Shown: piece after piece, positions 7,962 through 16,833 of the stretch | How positions within the stretch are numbered: the stretch's first letter is position 1 | Layout: every line of letters begins with the position of its first letter | NCBI GenBank assembly: GCA_016281055.1 | Contig: JAEEHW010000149.1 | Coordinates: 1 to 63,662 of the forward strand | Length of the DNA stretch: 63,662 nucleotides | Reading direction: 5' to 3' | Source: Prevotella sp. | GTDB taxonomy: Bacteria > Bacteroidota > Bacteroidia > Bacteroidales > Bacteroidaceae | Translations under genes and position numbers: made by a program | The notes under the pieces: model-generated | Told to the model about the DNA's origin: nothing | Seen by the model: only the letters and a program-made list of their open reading frames with translations | Database searches by the model: none

Positions 7962-8612
7962 TTACTTTGAGTCTTTTAACTTTTTTCTTATCTTTCGTTC
8001 TGCTGTTTTACGAATCTGCCTTACACGCTCACGCTTCAGGCCCATCTCCTCTCCTATCTCCGCCATAGTGCGTGTATCTTCCGTTCCTATACCGTAAAAG
8101 GATTTGATAATGGTCTTTTCCCTGTCATCAAGGTAACGCATGGCAAGGGCGAGAGACTGGGAGTTTTCTCCTTCCTCAGTTGCATCATCCGTCATAGGCT
8201 TGCCGGCTTTCTGCATATCGCCACGGGTGTTGGTCTGACCTTGGTGAGCTGGAGCATCAAGCGTTACTGTATTATCCTGTTGTGAAACAGCCTGAAGCAT
8301 GGCACGCTTCACATCATGAACGGCATAACTGACGAAATGCGGTTCCTTTTCCGGATTCCACTTGCGTGCTGCCATCATCAATGCGATGTTACCCTCACTT
8401 ATCAGGTCATCAATACTCACATCGTCTGTCTTCATTGAATACTGTCGAGCAAGACTGACAACAAAACGCAGGTTTGACGTCACCAGCTTATCCAAAGCCT
8501 TCTCATCACCTTCCTTTATTCTCTCAGAGAGAGCACGCTCCTCGTCATCACTCAGAGTCGGAATACCATGTATGTCATGCCAATAGGCATCAAGTGTGTC
8601 GTATTTCTGCAT
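7962..8612 (-). CDS. Small sigma-70 family RNA polymerase sigma factor
   Basis: This is a 216-aa product from the ATG at 8612 (MQKYDTLDAYW); an ATG at 8633 overlapping the previous stop would add seven residues. Region 1.2-like sequence (LDAYWHDIHGIPTLSDDEE) leads into region 2 (LRFVVSLARQYSMKTDDVSI and DDLISEGNIALMMAARKW). A polar linker of about 40 residues replaces a normal region 3. Region 4 follows with TMAEIGEEMGLKRERVRQIR. It is much shorter than housekeeping RpoD and belongs to an RpoD/SigA-like minor group, not the ECF group. It sits between the phospholipase D gene and the exported protein in one transcription unit with an MscS channel, hinting at an envelope-related role. Its target promoters are unknown. 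Confidence 0.88.
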   Translation of the reverse strand: MQKYDTLDAYWHDIHGIPTLSDDEERALSERIKEGDEKALDKLVTSNLRFVVSLARQYSMKTDDVSIDDLISEGNIALMMAARKWNPEKEPHFVSYAVHDVKRAMLQAVSQQDNTVTLDAPAHQGQTNTRGDMQKAGKPMTDDATEEGENSQSLALAMRYLDDREKTIIKSFYGIGTEDTRTMAEIGEEMGLKRERVRQIRKTAERKIRKKLKDSK

Positions 8613-8623
8613 AATATTAAATT

Positions 8624-9889
8624 TTAAAGCCATGTTGATAATAGTTTCGCAAACCATCCGTATGTTTTCTGACCACGAGTGCGCCACTGATCCCAGCGCT
8701 CTGGAGTCAACAGAAAACTTTTCTTCGTGTCTGCTTCGAAAAGACGTTCAAGTTCTGCAGTGGTGTTTCTATCCACTATCACTGCATTCTCTTCATAGTC
8801 CCAATTCAGAGATCTTGCATCAAGGTTACAACTACCTACGGTGCACAACCTCCCATCAACCATTATTACCTTGGTATGATGGAAACCATCCTGATATATA
8901 TATACCTCCGCACCACGTTTCATCATCCAATGCAAATGATGGAACGATGCATCTGGCTCCATAGGAATGTCGCTCTTCTCCGCCATCATAACCTGCAACT
9001 TCACGCCTCGTTTCAACGCTCTCTTGATTGCACGCTTTACGCTGTGAGTAAGCGACATATATGGATTTATAAGTTTTATACTGTCTTTGGCATTGTCAAA
9101 ACAAGAAATATAGAACTGCCTCATGATACGGTTGGTCTTATGCGGCTCACGATTGATTATACCAACCATCTTCTTATATGCCGTTGCAGTTGTATCGGGC
9201 TTTATACCTTTAAAATATGTAGCAGGACTGATGCCACGATAATACTTCGCGCCACTGACCCTCTGTCCTGTCTGCTTGTTCCATATCTTGAGAAAGATGT
9301 TCTGCAGAGTATTTACCTCTTCTCCATCAATCCTACAGTGCATGTCACGCCATGCCCCCACTACATCAGTACCATGTATGTAATAGTCTGCCACGTTCAT
9401 ACCTCCCGTGTACGCTATTTGGCCGTCAATGACAACAATCTTGCGATGATCCCTGTGAAATACATGATTGATCCATGGAAATCCTATTGGATCAAACTCA
9501 TACAATTCTATACCAAGGTCACGGAATTTCTTTACATGCTCTTTCTTCAACGGACGGTTGTTAGACATGTTGCCGAAAGCATCATACAGCGCCCTTACCT
9601 CCACTCCCTCACGAGCCTTTTCTGCAAGAAGGTCAAACAACGCATTCGCAATGGAATCATTACGGAAGTTGAAATATTCAAGATGAACACTGGAACGAGC
9701 CTGTCGTATAGCCGCAAACATATCGTCGTATTTCTTCTGCCCGCTGTTAAACAGGGTTATACTGTTGTCGTGTGAGAACGTCACACCCTTGTCTCTCAAA
9801 TCATTCACGATAAGAGAGTCAGAGGTCTGCCCCTGCACACACAGACATGCAGCCAGTAAAAACAATATGTTAAATATACGATTTGTCAT
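8624..9889 (-). CDS. Phospholipase D / cardiolipin synthase-like protein
   Basis: The 421-aa protein has two HKD motifs: HRKIVVID (His-148, Lys-150, Asp-155) followed by GQIAYTGGMN, and HTKVIMVD (His-338, Lys-340, Asp-345) followed by GSCNLDARS. This pair is the hallmark of cardiolipin synthase-type phosphatidyltransferases. The N-terminus looks like a cleavable signal peptide (MTNRIFNILFLLAACLCVQG) where typical ClsA has two membrane helices. The enzyme would then be periplasmic or loosely membrane attached. Its ATG overlaps the MscS stop as TAATG, so the two are translationally coupled, and the sigma factor follows. Substrate could be phosphatidylglycerol or another phosphodiester. Confidence 0.9.
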   Translation of the reverse strand: MTNRIFNILFLLAACLCVQGQTSDSLIVNDLRDKGVTFSHDNSITLFNSGQKKYDDMFAAIRQARSSVHLEYFNFRNDSIANALFDLLAEKAREGVEVRALYDAFGNMSNNRPLKKEHVKKFRDLGIELYEFDPIGFPWINHVFHRDHRKIVVIDGQIAYTGGMNVADYYIHGTDVVGAWRDMHCRIDGEEVNTLQNIFLKIWNKQTGQRVSGAKYYRGISPATYFKGIKPDTTATAYKKMVGIINREPHKTNRIMRQFYISCFDNAKDSIKLINPYMSLTHSVKRAIKRALKRGVKLQVMMAEKSDIPMEPDASFHHLHWMMKRGAEVYIYQDGFHHTKVIMVDGRLCTVGSCNLDARSLNWDYEENAVIVDRNTTAELERLFEADTKKSFLLTPERWDQWRTRGQKTYGWFAKLLSTWL

Positions 9890-12276
9890 TAATCAACAGT
9901 TTCTTCCAATTGTGTCTTGATATGAACATCCGTCTGAGGGAATGGAATCTCTATGTTATTATCATTTAAGGCATTGTATATTGCCTCAAAGATCTCACCA
10001 TCATCAATATATTGCGTAAACACATTGACCCATACCAATACCTTGAACACCAAAGCAGAATCGCCAAGTTCTTTCAGTACGACCCTTACACCTTTACGCT
10101 GGTCTATGCAACGCAGTTGTACCACAGCATTTTCTATTACCTCCTTGGCTTTACGCACATCTGTTCCATACGCCACGCCTACATCAAGGATATGCTGCTC
10201 ATAACCGTGGTTGCGCGTCATATTCTTATAGTTTTTGGTGAACAGCTGCGAGTTCTGGAATGCAATCACAGAACCGTCGATAGTGTCGATGGTCGTTGAT
10301 GTGTACGAAATACTTGAAACACGTCCACGCACACCGTCACAAACTATCAAGTCACCAATCTTTATACGACCAGTCATAAGCGATATGCCGTAATAGATAT
10401 TTTCAAGTATATCTTTTGATGCGAAGCCGACACCTGTTGACAGACCGCCAGAAACAACTACCAGCCATGTATTCGATACGTGGAACACATTCATTGCCAC
10501 CAGGAACCATATTCCCCAAATTATTATCTGCATGACATTCTTTACCATCATAAAACGCTGTTCTGCGTTTGACTTATCATGCAATACCAGATAATGCTTT
10601 GAGAAAGCTTTTGCTGTATGATTGATATAATTGAATACAAACCAAGATATTATAACTTGTGCAATGCCGAAGATGCTTGCCTTGAAATTAGGAGTATCAA
10701 TAAAACGCTCCGTAAACATCTTCCATGTCAAATCTGACAAGTTGAATACATCTGCAGCCCAATACAAACTCAGCACGACAGAGCCGACAGCTGCCGTCGG
10801 AAGTCCAACCCAGTAAATAATGGCATGATACCACGTTTCCGTAATTGGTCGTTCCACCAGTTTCTTCTCTTTTGAATATTCACGATACCAATCACGCAAA
10901 CACGTAATCGTCAATATACAGGTCAACTGCATTATCCACCATATAAGTATCTGCACAGCCAACAGAGTATAGCCTATTACAGAACACAACAGTGAAGTGA
11001 TAAAGATTATCTGTGAGAAATATGCATATCCACGATCAGTTTTTTCTATACCGGTTACGCTGCGCAATGCCTGCCATTGCCATATACAACAGATTAAGAG
11101 TATTGGCGGGAAAATAAGATTTACGAGTGTATTAGGTATCAAAACTACTCGGAAACTAATAACGATGAAGCCATTGACCAATAAAGGCATATACACATAT
11201 AGTGTTTTCATCGTCTGTTCTGCCTTAACACGCAGCAATGTAGATATAATTATAACACTAAGCAACCAAGCGAACTGTACTAACAGCGATGATGCCATTA
11301 CTATAAAGTTCTGCTTACTAACCGCCTGGACAATACCGAGAATGACAGCAAAGACAACAGCTGTAGAAGCGTATATTATACATTTACGCTTTTCCATAAA
11401 CCACTTGGCTATTCTTGTCAGCATACCTTTTTGTATGAGACGCGATATCAGCCAGTGTACTATAATCTGATTAATGATTATAGCAACGAAAGCATAAAAC
11501 AATATAACTGCAAACAAACGTATTATCCAACGGCTGTCCCATTGCGACCGAACATTATCGTAGGATGAATATTTCTCGTCAACACTTTCCTTCGTTTCCG
11601 TCAGATAACTGCCAAAACGCGACAGTATCCTGAAATAATTCTCCTCACCATTCTTGAATATGCTGTTCTGAATCTCTCCATATCGCATGTTGGCATAGTC
11701 GTTCAAACTTCTCAGTTTGTTTTCTGTCATCTTGTAATATGTGATGTATTCAGCCAACTGGTCTCTGTCTTCCACAACCATGCGGCGTATATTGACAGCC
11801 AATGCCAGACACACATTGCGATCCACCTTGCTTTGCTCATCAAGTGCCATTTCCGGCATGGTCTTCAGGCATTGTATCAAACTGTCAATACGTGCCACTT
11901 CACCATTGCTTTTGTCAACATATTTGGTGAAAGGCACAAGATGTCGTTCAAACTCTTTGTATTGTTCTATGGCTTCATGGCAAGCGTACGTCAGATCAAA
12001 GACATACCCTTCACGCTGAGAATAAAGCATCAAAGCATTCTGGTTGGAGTTTTTCATCGTCTCCATCAATGTCTTTAACACATTGCGGTCTGCATTGTGC
12101 CTCATTTTCTGTTTCTCACCGTATTCATCATGATACTTGATCAACTCATTGCGCAATATACGCAATGTGTTGGTCAAACTGTCCTCTTTCAATACTGCTT
12201 GAGTCTGCAATGCATAAAACAATGCAAACAGTATGATAACTATATGTCGTGGTAAGCTACGCAATTTGAATGTCAA
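9889..12276 (-). CDS. MscS-family mechanosensitive channel, large form
   Basis: The 795-aa protein is a large MscS type. A signal peptide (ending near ALQTQA) precedes a long helical periplasmic domain to about residue 240. Several membrane helices follow, then the MscS core from about 605 with GGLSTGVGFASKDILENI and a beta domain GDLIVCDGVRGRVSSI. The C-terminal cytoplasmic vestibule ends near QTDVHIKTQLE. Such channels release solutes under hypo-osmotic shock; the extra periplasmic domain is like MscK/YbiO-type proteins. It is the first gene of the eight-gene minus-strand run down to aspS. A TACCTTTG element at 12320-12327 lies 44 bp upstream. Confidence 0.93.
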   Translation of the reverse strand: MTFKLRSLPRHIVIILFALFYALQTQAVLKEDSLTNTLRILRNELIKYHDEYGEKQKMRHNADRNVLKTLMETMKNSNQNALMLYSQREGYVFDLTYACHEAIEQYKEFERHLVPFTKYVDKSNGEVARIDSLIQCLKTMPEMALDEQSKVDRNVCLALAVNIRRMVVEDRDQLAEYITYYKMTENKLRSLNDYANMRYGEIQNSIFKNGEENYFRILSRFGSYLTETKESVDEKYSSYDNVRSQWDSRWIIRLFAVILFYAFVAIIINQIIVHWLISRLIQKGMLTRIAKWFMEKRKCIIYASTAVVFAVILGIVQAVSKQNFIVMASSLLVQFAWLLSVIIISTLLRVKAEQTMKTLYVYMPLLVNGFIVISFRVVLIPNTLVNLIFPPILLICCIWQWQALRSVTGIEKTDRGYAYFSQIIFITSLLCSVIGYTLLAVQILIWWIMQLTCILTITCLRDWYREYSKEKKLVERPITETWYHAIIYWVGLPTAAVGSVVLSLYWAADVFNLSDLTWKMFTERFIDTPNFKASIFGIAQVIISWFVFNYINHTAKAFSKHYLVLHDKSNAEQRFMMVKNVMQIIIWGIWFLVAMNVFHVSNTWLVVVSGGLSTGVGFASKDILENIYYGISLMTGRIKIGDLIVCDGVRGRVSSISYTSTTIDTIDGSVIAFQNSQLFTKNYKNMTRNHGYEQHILDVGVAYGTDVRKAKEVIENAVVQLRCIDQRKGVRVVLKELGDSALVFKVLVWVNVFTQYIDDGEIFEAIYNALNDNNIEIPFPQTDVHIKTQLEETVD

Positions 12277-12319
12277 AATGATTGTTAATTACTCGTTTTA
12301 CATTATAAATAATCAAGTG

Positions 12320-12327
12320 CAAAGGTA
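12320..12327 (-). promoter_or_regulatory. -7 element for the MscS-to-aspS operon
   Basis: The minus strand reads TACCTTTG, an exact TAnnTTTG match, 44 bp upstream of the MscS start at 12276. No TTG is found at the usual 20-nt spacing, so the -33 element is weak or absent. Confidence 0.6.
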
Positions 12328-12391
12328 CACATTTTTTTTGACATTCTGCTTTTTTTAACATGAATTGTTATAATTATTACATTTTTTGGCT

Positions 12392-12994
12392 TTAAACCTT
12401 CAAGTATTCATCAGCAAACTCGAACATTTCCTTGTCTCCACGGCTATCACCGTATGCGTACAGATAATAGTCGTCACGCTGCGGTTCAACATCAATCAAA
12501 CGCCTCACTTTCTCTTGACCGAAACAATTATGAACAGCAAAACGTCCTGTTAGCAAGCCATCCGAGTCAACTGCAAACTCTGTTGCCAAAACCTCATCCA
12601 CTCCAAGCGAATGACAAACAGGAGCAACCCACTCCTTTATACTTGCACTGACCACATACACCTTACACCCCTCCTCTTTACGTTCACGCAGATACTGAAC
12701 GGTATCACTTCGCAATAACTTCGACGCCCTTTCAGCATACCTTTCACCTAAAGCACGGAACTCGTTATAGGTCATCCCCTTAAAGAACCAAGACAAAAGC
12801 ATTTGCTTACAACTGTTATTGTCTATGATTTTCATAAACATAACAGCAATGATTGGTGCGAACAAAATCAATCCGAGCCAAAGTTTTAACCTGCCACAAG
12901 CAAAACCAATGAAATCAAACATGGTATCTCGTGACGTCAATGTGCCATCAAAATCAAAAACTGCTACAAGACGCTTATTTTCCTTCTGAACCAT
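12392..12994 (-). CDS. HAD-IB family phosphatase with membrane segment
   Basis: The 200-aa protein (start MVQKENK at 12994; an ATG 9 nt upstream is possible) has the HAD motif I FDFDGTLTSRDT, motif II VVSAS and motif III with YAYGDSRGDKEMFE. A hydrophobic stretch (LWLGLILFAPIIAVMFM) in the cap region is typical of the SerB-like/HAD-IB subgroup found in bacteria. The reaction is hydrolysis of a phosphate monoester by an aspartyl-phosphate intermediate; the substrate is unknown. Its start overlaps the end of mltG by about 20 bp, so the two are co-translated. Confidence 0.88.
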   Translation of the reverse strand: MVQKENKRLVAVFDFDGTLTSRDTMFDFIGFACGRLKLWLGLILFAPIIAVMFMKIIDNNSCKQMLLSWFFKGMTYNEFRALGERYAERASKLLRSDTVQYLRERKEEGCKVYVVSASIKEWVAPVCHSLGVDEVLATEFAVDSDGLLTGRFAVHNCFGQEKVRRLIDVEPQRDDYYLYAYGDSRGDKEMFEFADEYLKV

Positions 12995-14015
12995 ATTTGC
13001 CAATATTACGTTGGTTCAGCGCCTGGCTATATTTCGCAGCATTCAACAAATGCTCTGGATATGTACGGGCGAAATTATGCGTACCTGAGAAATCCTCCTT
13101 GGCACACATATACAGGAAATCATGATGTTCCATGTTTAGTACCGCCTCAATGCCCTCAACACTTGGAATACGAATAGGGCCCGGTGGCAATCCTTCATTT
13201 TTATATGTATTATATGGAGAATCAACAAAAAGCATATTGTTATATATTCGCGTAATAGCAAAATCCTTGAGAGCAAACTTAATCGTAGGATCTGCCTGAA
13301 GAGGCATCGGCTTACGCAAACGGTTAAAATACATACCTGCAACACGAGGTTTCTCACCATTATTACTGGTTTCCTCATCTACAATGCTGGCTATCGTCAT
13401 CACCTCTTCCTTTGTAAGATTCAAAGCCTCTGCCTTTGACATACGCTCCTTCGTCCAAAACTTATCACTCTCTTGCTTCATCTTTGAAAGCAACTTGTTA
13501 GCAGAAAGATTCCAATATACTTCGTATGTATTTGGCATAAAGAGAGTTATTATAGTAGCTGTATCCAGTCCGAATTTCGCACAAGAATCATTATTATTCA
13601 TAATTGCAAGCAATTCGTCCTTCTGAATCATCAACTTTCCAGACAAACGTTCAGCTAACTGCTCCTTAGTTCGAACCGGTTGAATTGTCAACATAACAGG
13701 TTCTTGCTGTCCAGCACGAAGATGTCTGAACAATACAAATGCGCCCGTTTTGGTATCAACAGCATAACGGCCAGTTCGCATATTATCTGCGTAATCAGTA
13801 TGTCTTATAAGCGTTTTCAATGTTGCCATACCAATACCATTGCACACTGTGTCAAGCTTTTGCGTTATCGAGTCAACATTATCATCATTATCTATATAAA
13901 GATAAGATGTCTTACCTACTTTGTTGACAGGATAAAAAAGAAAAAGAGCCACTAAAGCAACTATAATTGCGATAAATGCCCCCAAACCCAAGGAATAAAG
14001 TTTCTTACTTTTCAT
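12975..14015 (-). CDS. mltG: Endolytic murein transglycosylase MltG
   Basis: The 346-aa protein has one N-terminal membrane helix (residues 9-29) and a periplasmic YceG domain. The signature region ASIVDEETSNNGEKPRVAGM holds the catalytic glutamate, Glu-215 by my count and alignment to E. coli Glu-218. Further conserved blocks are FNRLRKPMPLQADPTI and YNTYKNEGLPPGPI. MltG cuts nascent peptidoglycan glycan strands near the inner membrane. The HAD phosphatase gene overlaps its 3' end. A TACTTTTG element (minus strand, 14036-14043) lies just upstream, giving a leader of about 15 nt. Confidence 0.95.
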   Translation of the reverse strand: MKSKKLYSLGLGAFIAIIVALVALFLFYPVNKVGKTSYLYIDNDDNVDSITQKLDTVCNGIGMATLKTLIRHTDYADNMRTGRYAVDTKTGAFVLFRHLRAGQQEPVMLTIQPVRTKEQLAERLSGKLMIQKDELLAIMNNNDSCAKFGLDTATIITLFMPNTYEVYWNLSANKLLSKMKQESDKFWTKERMSKAEALNLTKEEVMTIASIVDEETSNNGEKPRVAGMYFNRLRKPMPLQADPTIKFALKDFAITRIYNNMLFVDSPYNTYKNEGLPPGPIRIPSVEGIEAVLNMEHHDFLYMCAKEDFSGTHNFARTYPEHLLNAAKYSQALNQRNIGKYGSEGK

Positions 14016-14035
14016 AGTTAATCAAAATTTCGGCA

Positions 14036-14043
14036 CAAAAGTA
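14036..14043 (-). promoter_or_regulatory. -7 element for mltG
   Basis: The minus strand reads TACTTTTG, matching TAnnTTTG, 20 bp upstream of the mltG ATG. Confidence 0.55.
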
Positions 14044-14160
14044 ATAAATTAATTCAGAATACAATACATTTTAATCAAATTTCATCTGCAATTCTGTTAA
14101 AAAAAGATAAATCTTTGGTGTCTCACAGTCATACGCGAACAATATATATAAAAAAGTTTG

Positions 14161-14168
14161 TACCTTTG
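14161..14168 (+). promoter_or_regulatory. -7 element for rpsA
   Basis: TACCTTTG, followed by CACTCG, lies 49 bp upstream of the rpsA ATG and is the standard Bacteroidota strong-promoter -7 box. A canonical TTTG at -33 is not seen. Confidence 0.65.
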
Positions 14169-14217
14169 CACTCGATTTGTCAACGAAGACACATCATTTA
14201 AATTAATTAATTAACTT

Positions 14218-16008
14218 ATGTCTAACTTTAAAAATGTACAGCCACTCGAGGATTTCAACTGGGAAGAGTTCGAGAACGGCGGTATTTCAAACGCAAGCAA
14301 GGAGTCACAGCAGGCTTCTTACGATGCAACACTCAACAAGGTATCTGAAGGCCAGGTGGTAGAGGGTACCGTAATTTCACTGGACAAGAAGGAAGTAATC
14401 GTCAACATCGGTTACAAGAGCGATGCAATCATCGCAGCTTCTGAGTTCCGTTACAATCCTGATCTCAAAATTGGCGACACTGTTGAGGTGTACGTTGAGA
14501 ACCAGGAGGACAAGAAAGGCCAGCTCGTCCTTTCACACAAGAAAGCTCACATGGCTAAGAGTTGGGAGCGTGTCAACGAGGCTCTCAACAATGAAGAGAT
14601 TATCCAGGGCTTCATTAAGTGCCGCACTAAGGGTGGCATGATCGTTGACGTATTTGGAATCGAGGCATTCCTGCCAGGTTCACAGATTGACGTTCATCCA
14701 ATCCGCGACTACGATGTATTCGTAGGCAAGACAATGGAGTTCAAGATTGTCAAAATCAATCAGGAGTTCCGCAATGTCGTTGTTTCACACAAGGCTCTCA
14801 TCGAGGCTGAGCTCGAGGCACAGCGCCAGGAGATCATGTCTAAGCTTGAAAAGGGTCAGGTTTACGAGGGCACTGTTAAGAACATCACTTCATACGGTGT
14901 ATTCATCGACCTCGGAGGTGTTGACGGTCTCGTACACATCACAGACCTTTCATGGGGCCGCGTAAGCGATCCACACGAGGTTGTGCAGCTTGACCAGAAG
15001 ATCAACGTCGTTATCCTCGACTTTGACGACGAGAAGAAGCGTATTGCTCTTGGTCTCAAGCAGCTCACTCCACATCCTTGGGATGCACTCGACGCTAACC
15101 TCAAGGTTGGTGACCGCATCAAGGGTAAGGTTGTCGTTATTGCTGACTACGGTGCATTCGTTGAGGTTGCACCTGGTGTTGAAGGTCTTATCCACGTATC
15201 AGAAATGTCATGGAGCCAGCACCTTCGCTCAGCACAGGACTTCCTCAAGGTTGGTGACGAGGTTGAGGCTGAAATCCTCACTCTCGACCGCGAGGAGCGC
15301 AAGATGTCTCTCGGTATCCGTCAGTTGAAGGAAGACCCATGGGCTGACATCGAAACTAAATATCCTGTAGGTTCTAAGCACACTGCAAAAGTTCGCAACT
15401 TCACCAACTTCGGTATATTCGTTGAGTTGGAAGAGGGTGTTGACGGCTTGATTCACATTTCAGACCTTTCATGGACCAAGAAGGTTAAGCATCCTTCAGA
15501 GTTCACTCAGGTTGGTGCATCAATCGAGGTTGTTGTTCTGGAAATCGACAAGGAAAACCGTCGTCTGTCTCTCGGTCACAAGCAGCTTGAGGACAATCCA
15601 TGGGATACATACGAGACAATCTACACCGCAGGTTCTGTACACAAAGGTGTTGTTTCTGAGATCATGGACCGCGGAGCCGTTATCACCCTCAACGAGGGCG
15701 GCGAAGGTTTCGCAACTCCTAAGCACCTTGTCAAGGAAGACGGCTCTCAGGCACAGAAGGGCGAAGAGCTCGACTTCAAGGTAATTGAATTCGTCAAGGA
15801 CAGCAAGCGAATCATTCTCTCTCACTCTCGCACATTCGAGCCTGACAAGGAACTCGAGCAGACTGAGAAGAAGGCTCGCAGTGGTGCAAAGCGCAGCACA
15901 GCCAAGAAGGACGATGCAACACAGATCAACAATGTTGCAGCCGCTACATCTCTTGGAGATTTTGACGCTTTGGCTGCCCTCAAGGCCCAGATGGAAAAAG
16001 GCGAATAA
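14218..16008 (+). CDS. rpsA: 30S ribosomal protein S1
   Basis: The 596-aa protein contains six S1 RNA-binding repeats, starting near SEGQVVEGTVISLDKKEVIV, EEIIQGFIKCRTKGGMIVDV, KGQVYEGTVKNITSYGVFID, VGDRIKGKVVVIADYGAFVE, VGSKHTAKVRNFTNFGIFVE and AGSVHKGVVSEIMDRGAVIT. Repeats 3-5 carry the conserved GLIHISDLSW-type ending. It binds mRNA on the 30S subunit and helps initiation, which matters in this phylum where Shine-Dalgarno sequences are largely absent. The C-terminal tail is basic then Ala-rich (KKARSGAKRSTAKKDD). Codon use is strongly biased to G/C-ending codons, as expected for high expression. It is transcribed alone, with a hairpin downstream. Confidence 0.98.
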   Translation: MSNFKNVQPLEDFNWEEFENGGISNASKESQQASYDATLNKVSEGQVVEGTVISLDKKEVIVNIGYKSDAIIAASEFRYNPDLKIGDTVEVYVENQEDKKGQLVLSHKKAHMAKSWERVNEALNNEEIIQGFIKCRTKGGMIVDVFGIEAFLPGSQIDVHPIRDYDVFVGKTMEFKIVKINQEFRNVVVSHKALIEAELEAQRQEIMSKLEKGQVYEGTVKNITSYGVFIDLGGVDGLVHITDLSWGRVSDPHEVVQLDQKINVVILDFDDEKKRIALGLKQLTPHPWDALDANLKVGDRIKGKVVVIADYGAFVEVAPGVEGLIHVSEMSWSQHLRSAQDFLKVGDEVEAEILTLDREERKMSLGIRQLKEDPWADIETKYPVGSKHTAKVRNFTNFGIFVELEEGVDGLIHISDLSWTKKVKHPSEFTQVGASIEVVVLEIDKENRRLSLGHKQLEDNPWDTYETIYTAGSVHKGVVSEIMDRGAVITLNEGGEGFATPKHLVKEDGSQAQKGEELDFKVIEFVKDSKRIILSHSRTFEPDKELEQTEKKARSGAKRSTAKKDDATQINNVAAATSLGDFDALAALKAQMEKGE

Positions 16009-16026
16009 TTTGAACTGATTATATTA

Positions 16027-16097
16027 AAAAGGTAGAAAGGTAAAAAGACTGCCCCGTATTAGATTTTCGGAGTAATCTATTTACCTTTTTACCTTTT
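16027..16097 (+). terminator. Long hairpin after rpsA
   Basis: AAAAGGTAGAAAGGTAAA (16027-16044) pairs with TTTACCTTTTTACCTTTT (16080-16097) over 18 positions with one mismatch. A nested stem TAGATT/AATCTA lies inside. There is no clean U-run after it, so it may act as a processing or stability element as well as a terminator. Confidence 0.6.
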
Positions 16098-16146
16098 ATA
16101 TTTATAATAGTTCTACAAAGTCTTACATTATATATTCAAATATATC

Positions 16147-16794
16147 ATGACACTACAACAGAGATATGACACGATACTGGATTATTTCAGCAAAACGCAA
16201 CCTACAGCTGACACAGAACTTGAATTCTCATCAGTCTTTCAGTTGCTTATTGCCGTTGTCCTCTCTGCACAGTGTACAGACAAAAGGGTAAATGCCGTTA
16301 CTCCGGCGCTGTTTGCCGCCTACCCCACCCCTCAAAAAATGGCTCTGGCAGAATATGATGATGTATATGAATATATCAAAAGCGTTTCCTACCCAAACGC
16401 CAAAAGCAGACATATCGTTGACTTGTCCAAGATGATAATGTCTGATTTTCATGGGGATGTGCCAGACAATATGGAATCCCTGACTCAGTTGCCCGGTGTG
16501 GGTCGCAAAACCGCCAATGTAATAATGGCTGTCGCATTCACCAAAAACGCCATGCCCGTTGATACACACGTATATCGTGTCAGTCACCGCCTCGGCCTCG
16601 TAAACAAGAGACACAACACGCCATACAAGGTGGAACAGGAACTGATACGACATATTCCGAACAATATGTTGTCACGAGCCCACCATTGGCTTCTTCTTCA
16701 TGGCAGATATATCTGCAAAAGCCTTAAGCCACAATGTACTAAATGTCCATTCAATGATTACTGTCCCAAGAAAATGGACGGAAGCAAACTATAA
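16147..16794 (+). CDS. nth: Endonuclease III
   Basis: The 215-aa protein is a DNA glycosylase/AP lyase that removes oxidised pyrimidines. The helix-hairpin-helix LPGVGRKTAN holds the catalytic Lys-121, and Asp-139 follows in PVDTHVYRVSHRLGL. Four cysteines at 190, 197, 200 and 206 (C-X6-C-X2-C-X5-C) bind the 4Fe-4S cluster. Length is normal for Nth. It is separated from rpsA by the hairpin and a 50-bp gap with no clear promoter. The next gene begins 39 bp later. Confidence 0.97.
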   Translation: MTLQQRYDTILDYFSKTQPTADTELEFSSVFQLLIAVVLSAQCTDKRVNAVTPALFAAYPTPQKMALAEYDDVYEYIKSVSYPNAKSRHIVDLSKMIMSDFHGDVPDNMESLTQLPGVGRKTANVIMAVAFTKNAMPVDTHVYRVSHRLGLVNKRHNTPYKVEQELIRHIPNNMLSRAHHWLLLHGRYICKSLKPQCTKCPFNDYCPKKMDGSKL

Positions 16795-16833
16795 AACAGC
16801 CACATTATCTAACTCTAAAAACAATATGTTCGT

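Noticed and set aside
8876..9775. 299-codon plus-strand frame opposite the phospholipase D gene
   Set aside because: It lacks domain, signal or promoter, and the minus-strand gene has both HKD motifs and coupled neighbours.
14862..15825. Antisense open frames of 75-101 codons within rpsA
   Set aside because: They are opposite-strand frames of a strongly biased gene with no start context or promoter; coding evidence for rpsA is decisive.
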